Source of the DNA: Limivivens sp034101475
Lineage (GTDB): Bacteria; Bacillota; Clostridia; Lachnospirales; Lachnospiraceae
Assembly (NCBI GenBank): GCA_034101475.1
Contig: JAXEJQ010000123.1
Coordinates: 1 to 47,068 of the forward strand
Direction: 5' to 3'
DNA length: 47,068 bases
Shown: positions 8,864-17,843 of the stretch, piece by piece
Numbering within the stretch: the first letter of the stretch is position 1
How the letters are laid out: every line of letters starts with the position of its first letter
Notes under the pieces: generated by a model
Database searches by the model: none
What the model was told of the DNA's origin: nothing
The model's input: only the letters and a program-made list of their open reading frames with translations
Made by a program: the position numbers and the translations under genes

Positions 8864-10678
8864 TTATTTTTTGACAAGCTTGATAGTCTGTCCCTTTCCG
8901 GTGAACAGCTTCTTATACTTGGCCGCATATGCCTTCGGAACCACAATCTGGATGTTTTTCCTGGTTGTCTTTAATGCGTTGGAACCCACAGATTTCAGCT
9001 TGGTGGTCTTTACCGTGATTTTGCTGAGATTTTTGCTGCCTGCAAAGGCATTGGAGCCAATGGTCGTAACATTGGTGCCGATGGTGAGGGATTTCAGCTT
9101 GGTTTCTTTGTAAAATGCCTTGTTTGCAATGGCGGTTACCTTATAGCTGGTTCCGTAGATCTTTACGGCAGCCGGGATTGTGGCGGAAGTGGCTGCTTTT
9201 ACCATTCCGGTTACCTGCACCGTTTTTTTGCTTGTGGAGGTAATCTTGTACTCCAGATTTCCCACCGGATAGGTCCTGGAGGTATCTACTTTAATGGAGA
9301 AGGTCGCCTTTGCGGTACCCTTATAGTTTCCTTTTCCGGTTACGGTTACCGTTGCTTTTCCAATCTTGATATTGTTTTTGTAGGAAACGGTATAATCGGT
9401 ACCCTTGATCAGCTTCGCCCCGTTATAGGTCACAGTGACAGAAGGCCTGAGGGCTTTGCCGGTGTACTTGTAAGAAGTTTTGGCAAGAGTCACTGAAGCA
9501 CCGGACAGATTATACTTCAGAGCCGGGATCACTTCTGTATAGGTCAGTCCGCAGTCCTTGCAGGTGTAGGTCAGGATACCGCTGCGTCCGTAATCGGCAG
9601 CCAGGGTAACTTCGCTCTCGTAGGAGTGGCTTTTCTGGCTGATTGCCGTGTATTTCATATCATAGACAGCGTAGAAGACATCTCCGTAGCCGGAGGATCT
9701 TTGAATAAAAAGCTTTAACTGGGTGACGCCGGTAACCGGGAGGGTTACTTCTTTGCTCAGCATATCACCGGTCAACGGAACGATCTTCATGGGGCTGGCG
9801 CTTCCGTCCGCGTACACATACAGATTTGCGCTTGTGGTATCCCGGCCATCCAGATGGCCAATCTTGAAGGAAATGCTCGTGTATTGCTGGTTCAGGTTGT
9901 ACAGGAGCGTTTTTTCACTGGTGTAGTTGCTGGCGCAGACACCCTGATAGATTTTCTTTCCCATAACAGAGAAATAGTCCTCCGGACCGCCGATCTGTCT
10001 GTAAACGGTCTGTCCGGGAGCGTCATAGGGAGACAGATAAGGAACGCAGGTAGTCTGGGCGGGTATCGTTTCCGTGTAGGAAGAGCCGCAGATTGTACAG
10101 GTATGGGTGTAAAGTCCGCTTTTGGCGGAGGTCGGTTTTACAGTCATTTCCGTCTGGTAGAAATGTCCGCCGGTACCAATGACATTTCCCAGACCGTACC
10201 AGATATCACCGTATCCGGAAGAACGGATCAGGTCAATCCTGAGCTGCTTCACACCGGAAGTGTTTATGGTTGGAGAAATGGTGATCATTTCCTCAGTCAG
10301 ATTCCACTGTCCGATCAGCTGTTCATCGGTATAGACATACATCGTTGCGTTGGGGGTTGATTTTCCGTCAATGCGTCCGACTTCCATTGTAACGCTGGTG
10401 AACTGTCCGTCCAGGTTGAAGAGTACCTGTTTGGAGCTGGTGTAGTTGTGGGGAGCAACACCGTAGAGATAGGATTTTCCCATCATGGTAAAGGAATGGG
10501 TGACGTCTCCGTTATAGATGTTGTTCATGCCATTGTTCTGATAGGGCGTCAGGTAATGAATGGCTGCCGCTTCTGCATTTACCGGCCGAAATACACAGAG
10601 CATCAGGGCCAGCAGGAACAGTACAGGAGCGAAGAAGCGGCGGATGTACTGCATGGTTGAATCGTTTCTCTCTTTCAT
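8864..10678 (-). CDS. Secreted protein with two NPCBM-like domains, an Ig-like domain and BspA-type leucine-rich repeats
   Basis: A 604-residue exported protein. Signal peptide: residues 1-37, hydrophobic core FFAPVLFLLALMLCVF, likely cleavage after NAEA. Two NPCBM-like carbohydrate-binding modules follow (about 42-170 and 212-345), each with the sequence RSSGYGD before the last strands. Each is followed by a CxxC mini-ribbon (CTIC at 194-197, CKDC at 373-376) with the phrase YTE-IPA. An Ig-like module (about 396-465, YTGKALRPSVTVTYNGAKL) and an LRR_5 region (about 500-560, AIANKAFYKETKLKSLTIGTN) complete the chain. Start ATG 10678 is preceded by AAAGGAGG. It probably binds glycans or host surfaces outside the cell; no catalytic site is visible and there is no sortase motif. 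Confidence 0.8.
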   Translation of the reverse strand: MKERNDSTMQYIRRFFAPVLFLLALMLCVFRPVNAEAAAIHYLTPYQNNGMNNIYNGDVTHSFTMMGKSYLYGVAPHNYTSSKQVLFNLDGQFTSVTMEVGRIDGKSTPNATMYVYTDEQLIGQWNLTEEMITISPTINTSGVKQLRIDLIRSSGYGDIWYGLGNVIGTGGHFYQTEMTVKPTSAKSGLYTHTCTICGSSYTETIPAQTTCVPYLSPYDAPGQTVYRQIGGPEDYFSVMGKKIYQGVCASNYTSEKTLLYNLNQQYTSISFKIGHLDGRDTTSANLYVYADGSASPMKIVPLTGDMLSKEVTLPVTGVTQLKLFIQRSSGYGDVFYAVYDMKYTAISQKSHSYESEVTLAADYGRSGILTYTCKDCGLTYTEVIPALKYNLSGASVTLAKTSYKYTGKALRPSVTVTYNGAKLIKGTDYTVSYKNNIKIGKATVTVTGKGNYKGTAKATFSIKVDTSRTYPVGNLEYKITSTSKKTVQVTGMVKAATSATIPAAVKIYGTSYKVTAIANKAFYKETKLKSLTIGTNVTTIGSNAFAGSKNLSKITVKTTKLKSVGSNALKTTRKNIQIVVPKAYAAKYKKLFTGKGQTIKLVKK

Positions 10679-10751
10679 AGCTTTCCTCCTTTAAAAACAG
10701 AAAAAATGTACGGAAAATCGCCTGGAAAGGGGCGCTTCCTGATAGAATTAT

Positions 10752-10779
10752 GTTATCATTTCCGGCAGGGAAAGGTCAA
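10752..10779 (-). promoter_or_regulatory. Possible promoter of the NPCBM/LRR protein gene
   Basis: On the minus strand TTGACC (10779-10774), 16-base spacer, GATAAC (10757-10752). It would give a leader of about 70 bases. The -10 is imperfect, so the call is tentative. Confidence 0.35.
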
Positions 10780-10871
10780 GGAAAATTGTGGAAAAACAAG
10801 AAGTTGCCAAAGGAAGATTTGTTCGCTATAATGGACAGGGAAGAGAAAAACAGAGGGGGAAAATCATAGTC

Positions 10872-12245
10872 ATGATAAAGGAACTATTTGCTCCGACGGA
10901 TATGACCGTGGGGGTACCTTGGAAAAAAATCGTTGCATTTACGATTCCGATGCTGATCGGAAATATTGCCCAGCAGCTTTACAACACCGTAGACAGTATT
11001 GTTGTGGGCAGATATGTGGGAGATAATGCGCTGGCGTCTGTCGGGAGCGCAAGTCCGATCCTGAACCTGCTGATCGTTTTATTTATGGGGATTTCCGTAG
11101 GGGCGGGAATCATGGTATCCCAGTATTTCGGAGCCAGAGAGCGGGAGGAGCTTTCCTCCACCATCGGCTGCTGCATTACGCTGACTGCCCTTGCGTCGAT
11201 TCTTCTGATGATTGTTTCGCCCCTTGTGATCCGGCCGCTGCTGCATCTTCTGAACACGCCGGACAGTATTCTGGACTGGTGCGCGTCCTATCTGACGATT
11301 CTGATGATGGGAATTGCCGGTCTGGCTTATTACAACATTCTGGGCGGTATTCTGCGGGGCCTGGGGGATTCCGTTTCCGCGCTGATTTATCTGCTGGTGG
11401 CGACGCTTCTGAATATTGTTCTGGATCTTGTGTTTGTGGCGGCCTTTCATATGGGAGTTTCCGGCGTGGCGCTGGCTACGGCCATTGCCCAGACGGTCTC
11501 GGCAGTGCTTTGCCTTTTTAAGCTGGCGCGGATGAAAGATATTTTCGATCTGAAGCCAGCGTATCTGAAAATGAAAAAACGGCATGCGTTTACCATTATC
11601 CGGCTGGGGCTTCCTTCCGGTGTGACCCAGGCCATCTTTTCCATGGCAATGATTGTCGTCCAGTCCCTGACAAACAGCTTCGGGGAAATGTTTATTGCAG
11701 CCAATGTTATTATCATGCGTGTGGACGGGTTTGCAATGATGCCGAATTTTTCTTTTGGAACGGCCATGACGACCTATGCCGGGCAGAATGTGGGCGCGAA
11801 GGAATATGAACGAGTGACCAGAGGGGCGAAACAGGGGACCCTGATTGCAGTGGGGGTATCGGCAGTGATTACCACGCTGATCCTGATTTTCGGAAAGTAT
11901 CTGATGGGAGTTTTTACAGAAACGGAAGAGCTGGTGGAACTCAGCATGCGTATGATGCGGATTCTGGCGCCGGGCTATCTGGCCATGGCGGTAACCCAGT
12001 GTCTGTCCGGTGTTATGCGGGGGGCGGGAGACACCCTGACGCCCATGTGGATTTCCCTGATTACGACGGTTGGGATCCGTGTTCCCATTGCTTATGGTAT
12101 TTCCTGGCTGACCAGAACGCCGGAACTGCCAAACGGCCGGAGTGAATGCGTGTTCATTTCTCTGCTGTGCTCCTGGACACTGGGGGCAGTGATCAACTTC
12201 TTCTTTTACCGAAGAGGAAAATGGAAAGAAAAGGCAATTCAATAA
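10872..12245 (+). CDS. MATE-family multidrug/solute exporter
   Basis: A 457-residue membrane protein with about 12 helices, arranged as two pseudo-symmetric halves: PMLIGNIAQQLYNTVDSIVVGRYVG near the N terminus and the matching LGLPSGVTQAIFSMAMIVVQ in the second half. These are typical MatE repeats. The family exports cationic drugs or metabolites in exchange for Na+ or H+. ATG 10872 is my start, since the conserved family N terminus begins there and GAGGGGG lies 12-13 bases upstream. A GTG at 10788 would add 28 polar residues. The downstream ddh gene begins 39 bases later. Confidence 0.85.
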   Translation: MIKELFAPTDMTVGVPWKKIVAFTIPMLIGNIAQQLYNTVDSIVVGRYVGDNALASVGSASPILNLLIVLFMGISVGAGIMVSQYFGAREREELSSTIGCCITLTALASILLMIVSPLVIRPLLHLLNTPDSILDWCASYLTILMMGIAGLAYYNILGGILRGLGDSVSALIYLLVATLLNIVLDLVFVAAFHMGVSGVALATAIAQTVSAVLCLFKLARMKDIFDLKPAYLKMKKRHAFTIIRLGLPSGVTQAIFSMAMIVVQSLTNSFGEMFIAANVIIMRVDGFAMMPNFSFGTAMTTYAGQNVGAKEYERVTRGAKQGTLIAVGVSAVITTLILIFGKYLMGVFTETEELVELSMRMMRILAPGYLAMAVTQCLSGVMRGAGDTLTPMWISLITTVGIRVPIAYGISWLTRTPELPNGRSECVFISLLCSWTLGAVINFFFYRRGKWKEKAIQ

Positions 12246-12284
12246 AAGCCTGTAAGAAGAGACATAGAAAAGGAGACAAAGAAA

Positions 12285-13271
12285 ATGAGTATTCGAATTG
12301 GTATTCTTGGGTATGGAAATCTGGGACGGGGCGTGGAATGCGCGATCCGGCAGAACCCGGATATGGAGCTGGCAGCGGTGTTCACCCGCAGAGCGCCGGA
12401 AAAGGTGCAGATTCTGACAGAAGGCGCGGCAGTCTGCCGGGTGGAAGAGGCAGAGCAGTGGACAGACCGGATTGATGTGATGATTATCTGCGGCGGAAGT
12501 GCCACGGATCTTCCGGTGCAGACACCGAAATATGCCCGGCTTTTCAACGTGATTGACAGTTTTGACACCCATGCCAGGATTCCGGAGCATTTCGCCAACG
12601 TGGACGCGGCGGCCAGAGAAGGCGGCAAGGTCGGTATTATTTCCGTGGGCTGGGATCCGGGTATGTTCTCCCTGAACCGGATGTATGCAAACGCGATTCT
12701 TCCGGAGGGAAAGGATTATACCTTCTGGGGGAAAGGCGTGAGCCAGGGACATTCCGATGCCATCCGCCGGATCGACGGTGTGAAAAATGCGAAGCAGTAT
12801 ACGATTCCGGTGGAAAGTGCCCTGCGTGCGGTGCGGGCAGGAGAAAATCCGGAACTGACCACCCGGGAAAAGCACACCAGGGAATGCTTCGTGGTGTTGG
12901 AAGAAGGAGCAGATGCGGCAAGGGTAGAGCAGGAGATCAAAACCATGCCGAATTACTTTGCGGATTATGATACCACTGTGCACTTTATCAGCGAGGAAGA
13001 GCTTGTGAAAAATCACAGCGGAATTCCTCACGGCGGCGTTGTGCTGCGCAGCGGTGTTACCGGATGGGAGAAGGAGCACAGTCATCTGATTGAGTACAGC
13101 CTGAAGCTGGATTCCAACCCGGAATTTACCTCCAGCGTGATTGTGGCTTATGCCAGAGCGGCATATCGGCTGGCCCGGGAAGGACAGACCGGCTGCAAGA
13201 CAGTCTTTGACATTCCGCCTGCATATTTAAGCGCGAAAAGCGGCGAAGAACTGCGGGCATCCATGCTGTAA
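12285..13271 (+). CDS. ddh: meso-Diaminopimelate dehydrogenase
   Basis: A 328-residue enzyme for the one-step NADPH-dependent amination of tetrahydrodipicolinate to meso-diaminopimelate, supplying lysine and peptidoglycan. The Rossmann fingerprint GILGYGNLGRGVE is at 6-18. Family-typical blocks follow: CGGSATDLPVQTP, NVIDSFDTHARIPEH, and SVGWDPGMFSLNRMYANAILP, then the substrate region FWGKGVSQGHSDAIRRIDGV. The length matches the known homodimeric enzymes. ATG 12285 follows AAAAGGAGACAAAGAAA. It shares no obvious pathway with the MATE or galactosidase neighbours. It shows that this organism can use the dehydrogenase branch of lysine synthesis. Confidence 0.95.
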   Translation: MSIRIGILGYGNLGRGVECAIRQNPDMELAAVFTRRAPEKVQILTEGAAVCRVEEAEQWTDRIDVMIICGGSATDLPVQTPKYARLFNVIDSFDTHARIPEHFANVDAAAREGGKVGIISVGWDPGMFSLNRMYANAILPEGKDYTFWGKGVSQGHSDAIRRIDGVKNAKQYTIPVESALRAVRAGENPELTTREKHTRECFVVLEEGADAARVEQEIKTMPNYFADYDTTVHFISEEELVKNHSGIPHGGVVLRSGVTGWEKEHSHLIEYSLKLDSNPEFTSSVIVAYARAAYRLAREGQTGCKTVFDIPPAYLSAKSGEELRASML

Positions 13272-13285
13272 CAGCAGGAGCCTGT

Positions 13286-13432
13286 ATGGTTATGGGTGAG
13301 ACGGGGAGAATCGTTTTATATGACAAAGATATCCGGGAGACGCTGAAGCCCCAGTTCTGCCAGGAGCTTTTCGAACGGGATTATACGCTGTGGGACGAGG
13401 AAAGAATCGAAAAATACAAGGAGGAAGTATGA
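13286..13432 (+). CDS. 48-residue unknown protein, translationally coupled to the GH42 gene
   Basis: A short frame from ATG 13286 to TGA 13430-13432. AGGAG lies five bases before the start. The stop overlaps the next start as ATGA, and the next gene's AAGGAGG lies inside this frame, the usual layout of coupled genes. The protein is acidic and soluble (begins MVMGETGRIVLYDKDIRET, contains CQELFERDYTLWDEE). I do not recognise a family. An alternative start is ATG 13292. It could be a leader-like translated frame rather than a functional protein. Confidence 0.5.
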   Translation: MVMGETGRIVLYDKDIRETLKPQFCQELFERDYTLWDEERIEKYKEEV

Positions 13433-15483
13433 GCGCTTTATTAAATGGAGAGGAACTGGTTCTCGGAACCTGCTATTATCCGGAGCACTGGCCGGAAACA
13501 CTCTGGAAGGAGGATCTGGAGCGGATGCTGGAGGCAGGCATCCGGGTTATCCGCATTGCGGAATTTGCATGGAGCAAGGTGGAACCCACGGAAGGGAAAT
13601 TTACCTATGAATTTTTTGACCGTTTTCTGGATCTTGTGGAAGAAACGGATATGAAGGTCATTTTCTGTACACCGACGGCAACGCCGCCGGCATGGCTGAC
13701 GGAGAAATATCCGGAGGTATTGAACGCCAATGTGGATGGGGTTCTTTACCGTCACGGGGCCCGCAGGCACTATAATTACAATTCCCCGGTTTATCAGCGC
13801 CTGTCTGCCCGGATTACGGAAAAATTTGCAGAGCATTATGCAAAGAGGTCCAGCATCATCGGGTGGCAGCTGGACAATGAACTGAACTGTGAAGTAAATG
13901 AGTTTTATTCGGAGAGCGACACGGCAGCCTTTCGGGTATTCCTGAAAGAAAAATATGGAACGCTGGAAGCGCTGAATGAGGCCTGGGGAACGGTTTTCTG
14001 GAATCAGACCTATACGGACTGGGAACAGGTCTATGTGCCCCGGACAACGATCCATGGAACGGTAAATCCTCATCAGGTATTGGATTATACCCGTTTTATT
14101 TCGGAAAGCTGCCTGAAATTTGCAAAAATCCAGAGCGATATCATCCGGAAATACAGCAAACCCGGCGATTTTATTACGACCAATGGACTTTTCGGAAATT
14201 TGGATTATCAGAAGATGGCAGCGGAAAGCCTAGATTTTATGATGTATGATTCCTATCCGAATTTCGCCTACTGCCTGAATGCTTACACCGGGGAAGACGG
14301 GGATCTGCGGGACCGGAAATGGAGCCGGAATCTGACAGAGGTTCGGGCGATTTCTCCGATTTTCGGCATTATGGAACAGCAGTCCGGGGCCAATGGCTGG
14401 AATACCAGGATGGAAGCGCCCACGCCCAGACCCGGGCAGCTGACGCTGTGGACCATGCAGTCCATTGCCCACGGAGCCGATTTTGTCAGCTATTTCCGGT
14501 GGCGGACCTGCACCATGGGGACAGAGATTTACTGGCATGGAATCCTGGATTACTCCGGCCGGGAGAACCGCAGGCTTCGGGAAGTGCGGGAGGTATCCGG
14601 AAAGCTTCAGGGAATGCAGGAGGCAGCAGGCGCCCTTTATGAAGCGAAAGTGGGAATCCTGAAGGATTACGATAATATCTGGGATGCCCAGCTTGACGTA
14701 TGGCATCAGCGGGTGGAGGGGGCCAGTCAGCAGGCGCTGTTTGCCGCCGCACAGCGTACCCATACGCCCATGGATTTTGTATACCTGACAGAGAAGACGA
14801 CTCCTGAAGAGCTGCAGAGGTATCCGGTTCTGTTCTATCCCCATATGACCATGGTGAGTCCGGAGCAGGCAGATCTGCTGAAAGCATACGTATCCGCAGG
14901 AGGAACCCTGGTAATCGGCTGCCGCAGCGGGTATAAAGACAGAACCGGAAAATGTGTGATGGAAAAGCTTCCGGGGCTTCTCAGGGAACTGACCGGGACA
15001 GATATTCCGGAATATTCCTTTATCGCTCCGGATGCAGGAAAGGTGACCATTGACTGGGATGGCACCCGGCTGGAGGCGGCAGTCTTTACGGACCTGCTGG
15101 AGGCCGTGGGAGAAAAGGCAGAGGTGCAGGCCGTGTATACTTCTGATTATTACGCAGGAGCGGGAGCGCTTGTCTGCAATTCCTACGGTGCCGGAAAAGC
15201 CTATTACTATGGAACAGCATTTACGGAGGAAGCAGCGAAGGTATTTCTGGAAAAACTGGGAGCTGCCAGTCCGTATGCGGATCTGGTCGAAGTGCCGCAG
15301 AGCTGCGAAATTGCGGTCAGGAGAAAAGGAGAGGATAGGTATTTATTTATTCTGAACTATGAGAAACATCCTGCAGAGATCTTTCTGAAGAAAGAAGGCA
15401 GAAACCTGTATACACAGGAAATGGTTTCCGGGGCTTTGCTCCTGGAGGGATACGGAACGCTGGCGATTAAAATGGTTCCCTGA
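13429..15483 (+). CDS. GH42 beta-galactosidase
   Basis: A 684-residue cytoplasmic glycoside hydrolase of family 42, which cleaves terminal beta-galactosides. Residues 1-390 form the (beta/alpha)8 barrel starting GTCYYPEHWPETLW. The acid/base glutamate is E151 in GWQLDNELN, and the nucleophile is E316 in FGIMEQQSGANGW. A trimerisation/Rossmann-like domain (about 400-600) and a small C-terminal beta domain follow, as is standard. No signal peptide is present. ATG 13429 is fixed by AAGGAGG eight bases upstream; a longer in-frame start at 13390 lies inside the coupled small frame and lacks support. No sugar transporter is adjacent, so uptake is encoded elsewhere or by the nearby MFS gene. Confidence 0.93.
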   Translation: MSALLNGEELVLGTCYYPEHWPETLWKEDLERMLEAGIRVIRIAEFAWSKVEPTEGKFTYEFFDRFLDLVEETDMKVIFCTPTATPPAWLTEKYPEVLNANVDGVLYRHGARRHYNYNSPVYQRLSARITEKFAEHYAKRSSIIGWQLDNELNCEVNEFYSESDTAAFRVFLKEKYGTLEALNEAWGTVFWNQTYTDWEQVYVPRTTIHGTVNPHQVLDYTRFISESCLKFAKIQSDIIRKYSKPGDFITTNGLFGNLDYQKMAAESLDFMMYDSYPNFAYCLNAYTGEDGDLRDRKWSRNLTEVRAISPIFGIMEQQSGANGWNTRMEAPTPRPGQLTLWTMQSIAHGADFVSYFRWRTCTMGTEIYWHGILDYSGRENRRLREVREVSGKLQGMQEAAGALYEAKVGILKDYDNIWDAQLDVWHQRVEGASQQALFAAAQRTHTPMDFVYLTEKTTPEELQRYPVLFYPHMTMVSPEQADLLKAYVSAGGTLVIGCRSGYKDRTGKCVMEKLPGLLRELTGTDIPEYSFIAPDAGKVTIDWDGTRLEAAVFTDLLEAVGEKAEVQAVYTSDYYAGAGALVCNSYGAGKAYYYGTAFTEEAAKVFLEKLGAASPYADLVEVPQSCEIAVRRKGEDRYLFILNYEKHPAEIFLKKEGRNLYTQEMVSGALLLEGYGTLAIKMVP

Positions 15484-15491
15484 TAAAATGC

Positions 15492-15520
15492 TGGACATTT
15501 CAGGAAAAACATTTTATAAT
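15492..15520 (+). promoter_or_regulatory. Promoter of the cobalamin-riboswitch operon
   Basis: TGGACA (15492-15497), 17-base spacer, TATAAT (15515-15520), beginning nine bases after the GH42 stop codon. Transcription would start near 15527, just before the riboswitch. Confidence 0.65.
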
Positions 15521-15526
15521 TAGGCT

Positions 15527-15760
15527 GTATTAACTAAATAACATTTGTTGGTTTGGAACCAGCCTTCGCAAGTTCCGCAAGGATTCATAGAGAAACCGGT
15601 GAGAGTCCGGTACGATCCCGTCACTGTAACAGGGAGTTTCAGAGCAAGGATGTCACTGAGCTGTGAGAAAAGTCAGCTCGGGAAGGCGCTTTGAAGCGGT
15701 GAACTGAAGTCAGGAGAACTGCTTGCGAGTGATTCAGTTTGATTCTTACGGTAGATAGGA
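15527..15760 (+). ncRNA. Cobalamin riboswitch
   Basis: The region contains the hallmarks of a B12 aptamer in order: GGTGAGAGTCCGGTACGATCC near 15598-15620, CCCGTCACTGTAACAGGGAG (15618-15637), GGGAAGGCG, and the B12 box AAGTCAGGAGAACTGC around 15707-15722. The following hairpin at 15787-15812 with eight U residues gives an expression platform of the transcription-terminating OFF type. Exact ends are approximate. The first gene after it is the permease at 15972. Confidence 0.85.
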
Positions 15761-15786
15761 AGCAGCTTATTTTGTTGTACTTTTTT

Positions 15787-15819
15787 ACGCCTGTATGAGA
15801 AGATACAGGCGTTTTTTTT
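15787..15819 (+). terminator. Riboswitch-controlled intrinsic terminator
   Basis: ACGCCTGTAT (15787-15796) pairs perfectly with ATACAGGCGT (15803-15812) around GAGAAG, followed by an unbroken T-run to 15819. It lies between the B12 aptamer and the transporter genes, so it is the likely genetic off-switch when cobalamin is bound. Confidence 0.85.
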
Positions 15820-15887
15820 GAAATGAGGAAAAGGCACCAGAATAGTTTCAGGGCCCTGCTTTTGGCAGAAGTCCTGATATTCACCAC

Positions 15888-15927
15888 AGCAGCCGTAGAA
15901 GCAGAAGAATCTGTTTTTACGGCTGCT
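15888..15927 (+). other. Second hairpin between terminator and first transporter gene
   Basis: AGCAGCCGTA (15888-15897) pairs perfectly with TACGGCTGCT (15918-15927) around a 20-base loop. There is no U-run. It ends about 30 bases before the ribosome binding site of the permease gene and could act as an mRNA stability or translation element. Confidence 0.4.
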
Positions 15928-15971
15928 TGAGGTTTGGGGAGAAATCGAAGGTGTGGAAAGGAGAAAGAAAA

Positions 15972-16910
15972 GTGACAAAGAAACAAATTGGAAAACGATT
16001 CCTCCAGATCCTGGTGGTTCTGGTGGGAATCAGCTTTTTCACCTTCATGCTGACGTACCTGTCACCGGGTGATCCGGCGGAAATTATGCTTACCGAGTGC
16101 GGAAACCTGCCCACTCCGGAGCTTCTGGAGAAGACCCGCCATGAACTCGGGCTGGACAGGCCGTTTCTGGTACAGTATGGAAGCTGGCTGCAAGGGGTAT
16201 TGACCGGGAATATGGGACAATCCTATTCCTACAAGGTGCCGGTGGTGGATAAGCTTGTTTCCTGCTTCTGGCCGACTCTGAGAATGTCACTGCTGGCGCT
16301 GGTCATCATGGCTGCAGTCTCCATACCGCTGGGGATTCTGTCAGCTGTGTACCAGAACTGGTGGCCGGATTATCTGGTCCGTGGTGTGACATTTCTGGGA
16401 GTTTCCGTCCCCAGCTTCTGGATCGGCCTGATTCTGCTCAGTATTTTTGGCGTACAGCTGCGCTGGGTCAATGTGGCAGGAGGGACAACCGACTTCAAGG
16501 CCATGATCCTGCCGTCCGTCACGCTGGCGCTGGCCATGTCGGCAAAATATACCAGGCAGGTTCGCAATGCAGTATTGGAGGAGCTGCACCAGGACTATGT
16601 GACCGGTGCGCGTATGAGGGGGATTTCGGAAACGACGATTCTCTGGAAGCATGTACTTCCAAACGCCATGCTTCCCATTGTGACGCTGCTGGGCCTGTCT
16701 CTGGGAAGCCTTCTTGGCGGTACTGCAGTGGTGGAAATCATTTATAACTGGCCGGGTATGGGAAGTATGGCGGTCCGGGCAATTTCCTGCCGGGATTATC
16801 CGCTGGTACAGGGATATGTGCTTTGGATTGCCATCTTATATATGGTGATTAATCTGATCGTTGATCTGTCCTACCAGTATCTGGATCCGAGACTGAAGGA
16901 GGTCAGATAA
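15972..16910 (+). CDS. ABC transporter permease, NikB/DppB type
   Basis: A 312-residue inner-membrane permease. Six hydrophobic segments are visible, starting with FLQILVVLVGISFFTFMLTYLSPGDPAE. The EAA-loop region is ARMRGISETTILWKHVLPNAMLPIV, with the usual G and hydrophobic pattern that docks to the ATPase. GTG 15972 is the start because AAAGGAG lies eight bases upstream; the longer frame to 15927 includes the hairpin and has no ribosome binding site. It is the first gene behind the cobalamin riboswitch. It pairs with the permease at 16912 to form the pore of a nickel/peptide-family importer; substrate not readable. Confidence 0.88.
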   Translation: MTKKQIGKRFLQILVVLVGISFFTFMLTYLSPGDPAEIMLTECGNLPTPELLEKTRHELGLDRPFLVQYGSWLQGVLTGNMGQSYSYKVPVVDKLVSCFWPTLRMSLLALVIMAAVSIPLGILSAVYQNWWPDYLVRGVTFLGVSVPSFWIGLILLSIFGVQLRWVNVAGGTTDFKAMILPSVTLALAMSAKYTRQVRNAVLEELHQDYVTGARMRGISETTILWKHVLPNAMLPIVTLLGLSLGSLLGGTAVVEIIYNWPGMGSMAVRAISCRDYPLVQGYVLWIAILYMVINLIVDLSYQYLDPRLKEVR

Positions 16911-16911
16911 A

Positions 16912-17736
16912 TTGAAAAAGGTACGTTTTTTCCGGGAGCATAAGCAGTTTACGATCTTTCTGATCCTGGCGCTGCTGGTTATCGGAGTGGCGATTTTCGC
17001 GCCATGGATCGCGCCCAGGGATCCCCTGGAAGCGGTGATGATGGATTCGCTGAAGGCTCCCTGCAGAGAATATCCGTTGGGAACGGACAAACTGGGAAGG
17101 GATATGCTTTCCAGAGTGATTTTCGGAGCCAGAACTTCTTTGATCATGACCCTCTGTCTGGTGGCAGTGATTTTTGTTCTGGGAACGGTTCTTGGCGTTA
17201 TTGCAGGCTATTTTGGCGGAGTCATTGACGAGATTATCATGCGGATCGCTGATATGATGATTTCTTTTCCGGGTCTGGTACTGGCCATTGCCATTGCCGG
17301 CATGCTGGGACCGAATATGACCAATGCAGTGATCGCAATATCAGCAGTCAGCTGGACAAAATATGCCAGGCTGGCAAGAAGTATGGTTATGAAGGTAAAG
17401 CAGAACCTTTATATTGAAGCGGCTGTGGTGAACGGCACAAGAACAGGGAAAATCCTGTGGAAGCATGTGCTTCCGAACATGCTGACCACCATGGTGGTAA
17501 CGGCAGCGGCCGACATCGGGACCATGATGCTGGAGCTGGCATCCCTTTCCTTCCTCGGATTTGGCGCAACGGCACCTACACCGGAATGGGGGCTGATGCT
17601 GAATGAAGGAAGAACCTATATGGCGAAAGCGCCCTGGCTGATGATTTCTCCGGGTATTGCCATTGTGATTGTTGTGGTTATATTCAATATGCTGGGAGAC
17701 AGTATCCGGGATATTCTGGATCCGAGAAATGAATAG
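16912..17736 (+). CDS. ABC transporter permease, NikC/DppC type
   Basis: A 274-residue permease that begins with TTG 16912, one base after the previous stop codon; AAGGAGG lies eight bases upstream, overlapping the end of the previous gene, so the two are translationally linked. The N-terminal helix LILALLVIGVAIFAPWIAP is followed by YPLGTDKLGRDMLSRVIFGARTSL, the standard DppC/NikC entry region. The EAA loop is VVNGTRTGKILWKHVLPNML. The C terminus NMLGDSIRDILDPR is also typical. It forms a heterodimer with the preceding permease. Confidence 0.9.
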   Translation: MKKVRFFREHKQFTIFLILALLVIGVAIFAPWIAPRDPLEAVMMDSLKAPCREYPLGTDKLGRDMLSRVIFGARTSLIMTLCLVAVIFVLGTVLGVIAGYFGGVIDEIIMRIADMMISFPGLVLAIAIAGMLGPNMTNAVIAISAVSWTKYARLARSMVMKVKQNLYIEAAVVNGTRTGKILWKHVLPNMLTTMVVTAAADIGTMMLELASLSFLGFGATAPTPEWGLMLNEGRTYMAKAPWLMISPGIAIVIVVVIFNMLGDSIRDILDPRNE

Positions 17737-17843
17737 ACAGCAAAGGGATGCTGCATGAATCTTTCAGATCCGATTAGTCAACCTCCAAAATGCTTCGTAT
17801 TTCGTCGGTGTGGCGTATCTGCCAAATAAAATTTCAAAAACAG

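Noticed and set aside
11079..13085. 668-codon minus-strand frame across the MATE and ddh genes
   Set aside because: It spans two well-supported genes and their gap on the other strand, with histidine/asparagine-rich composition typical of antisense shadows.
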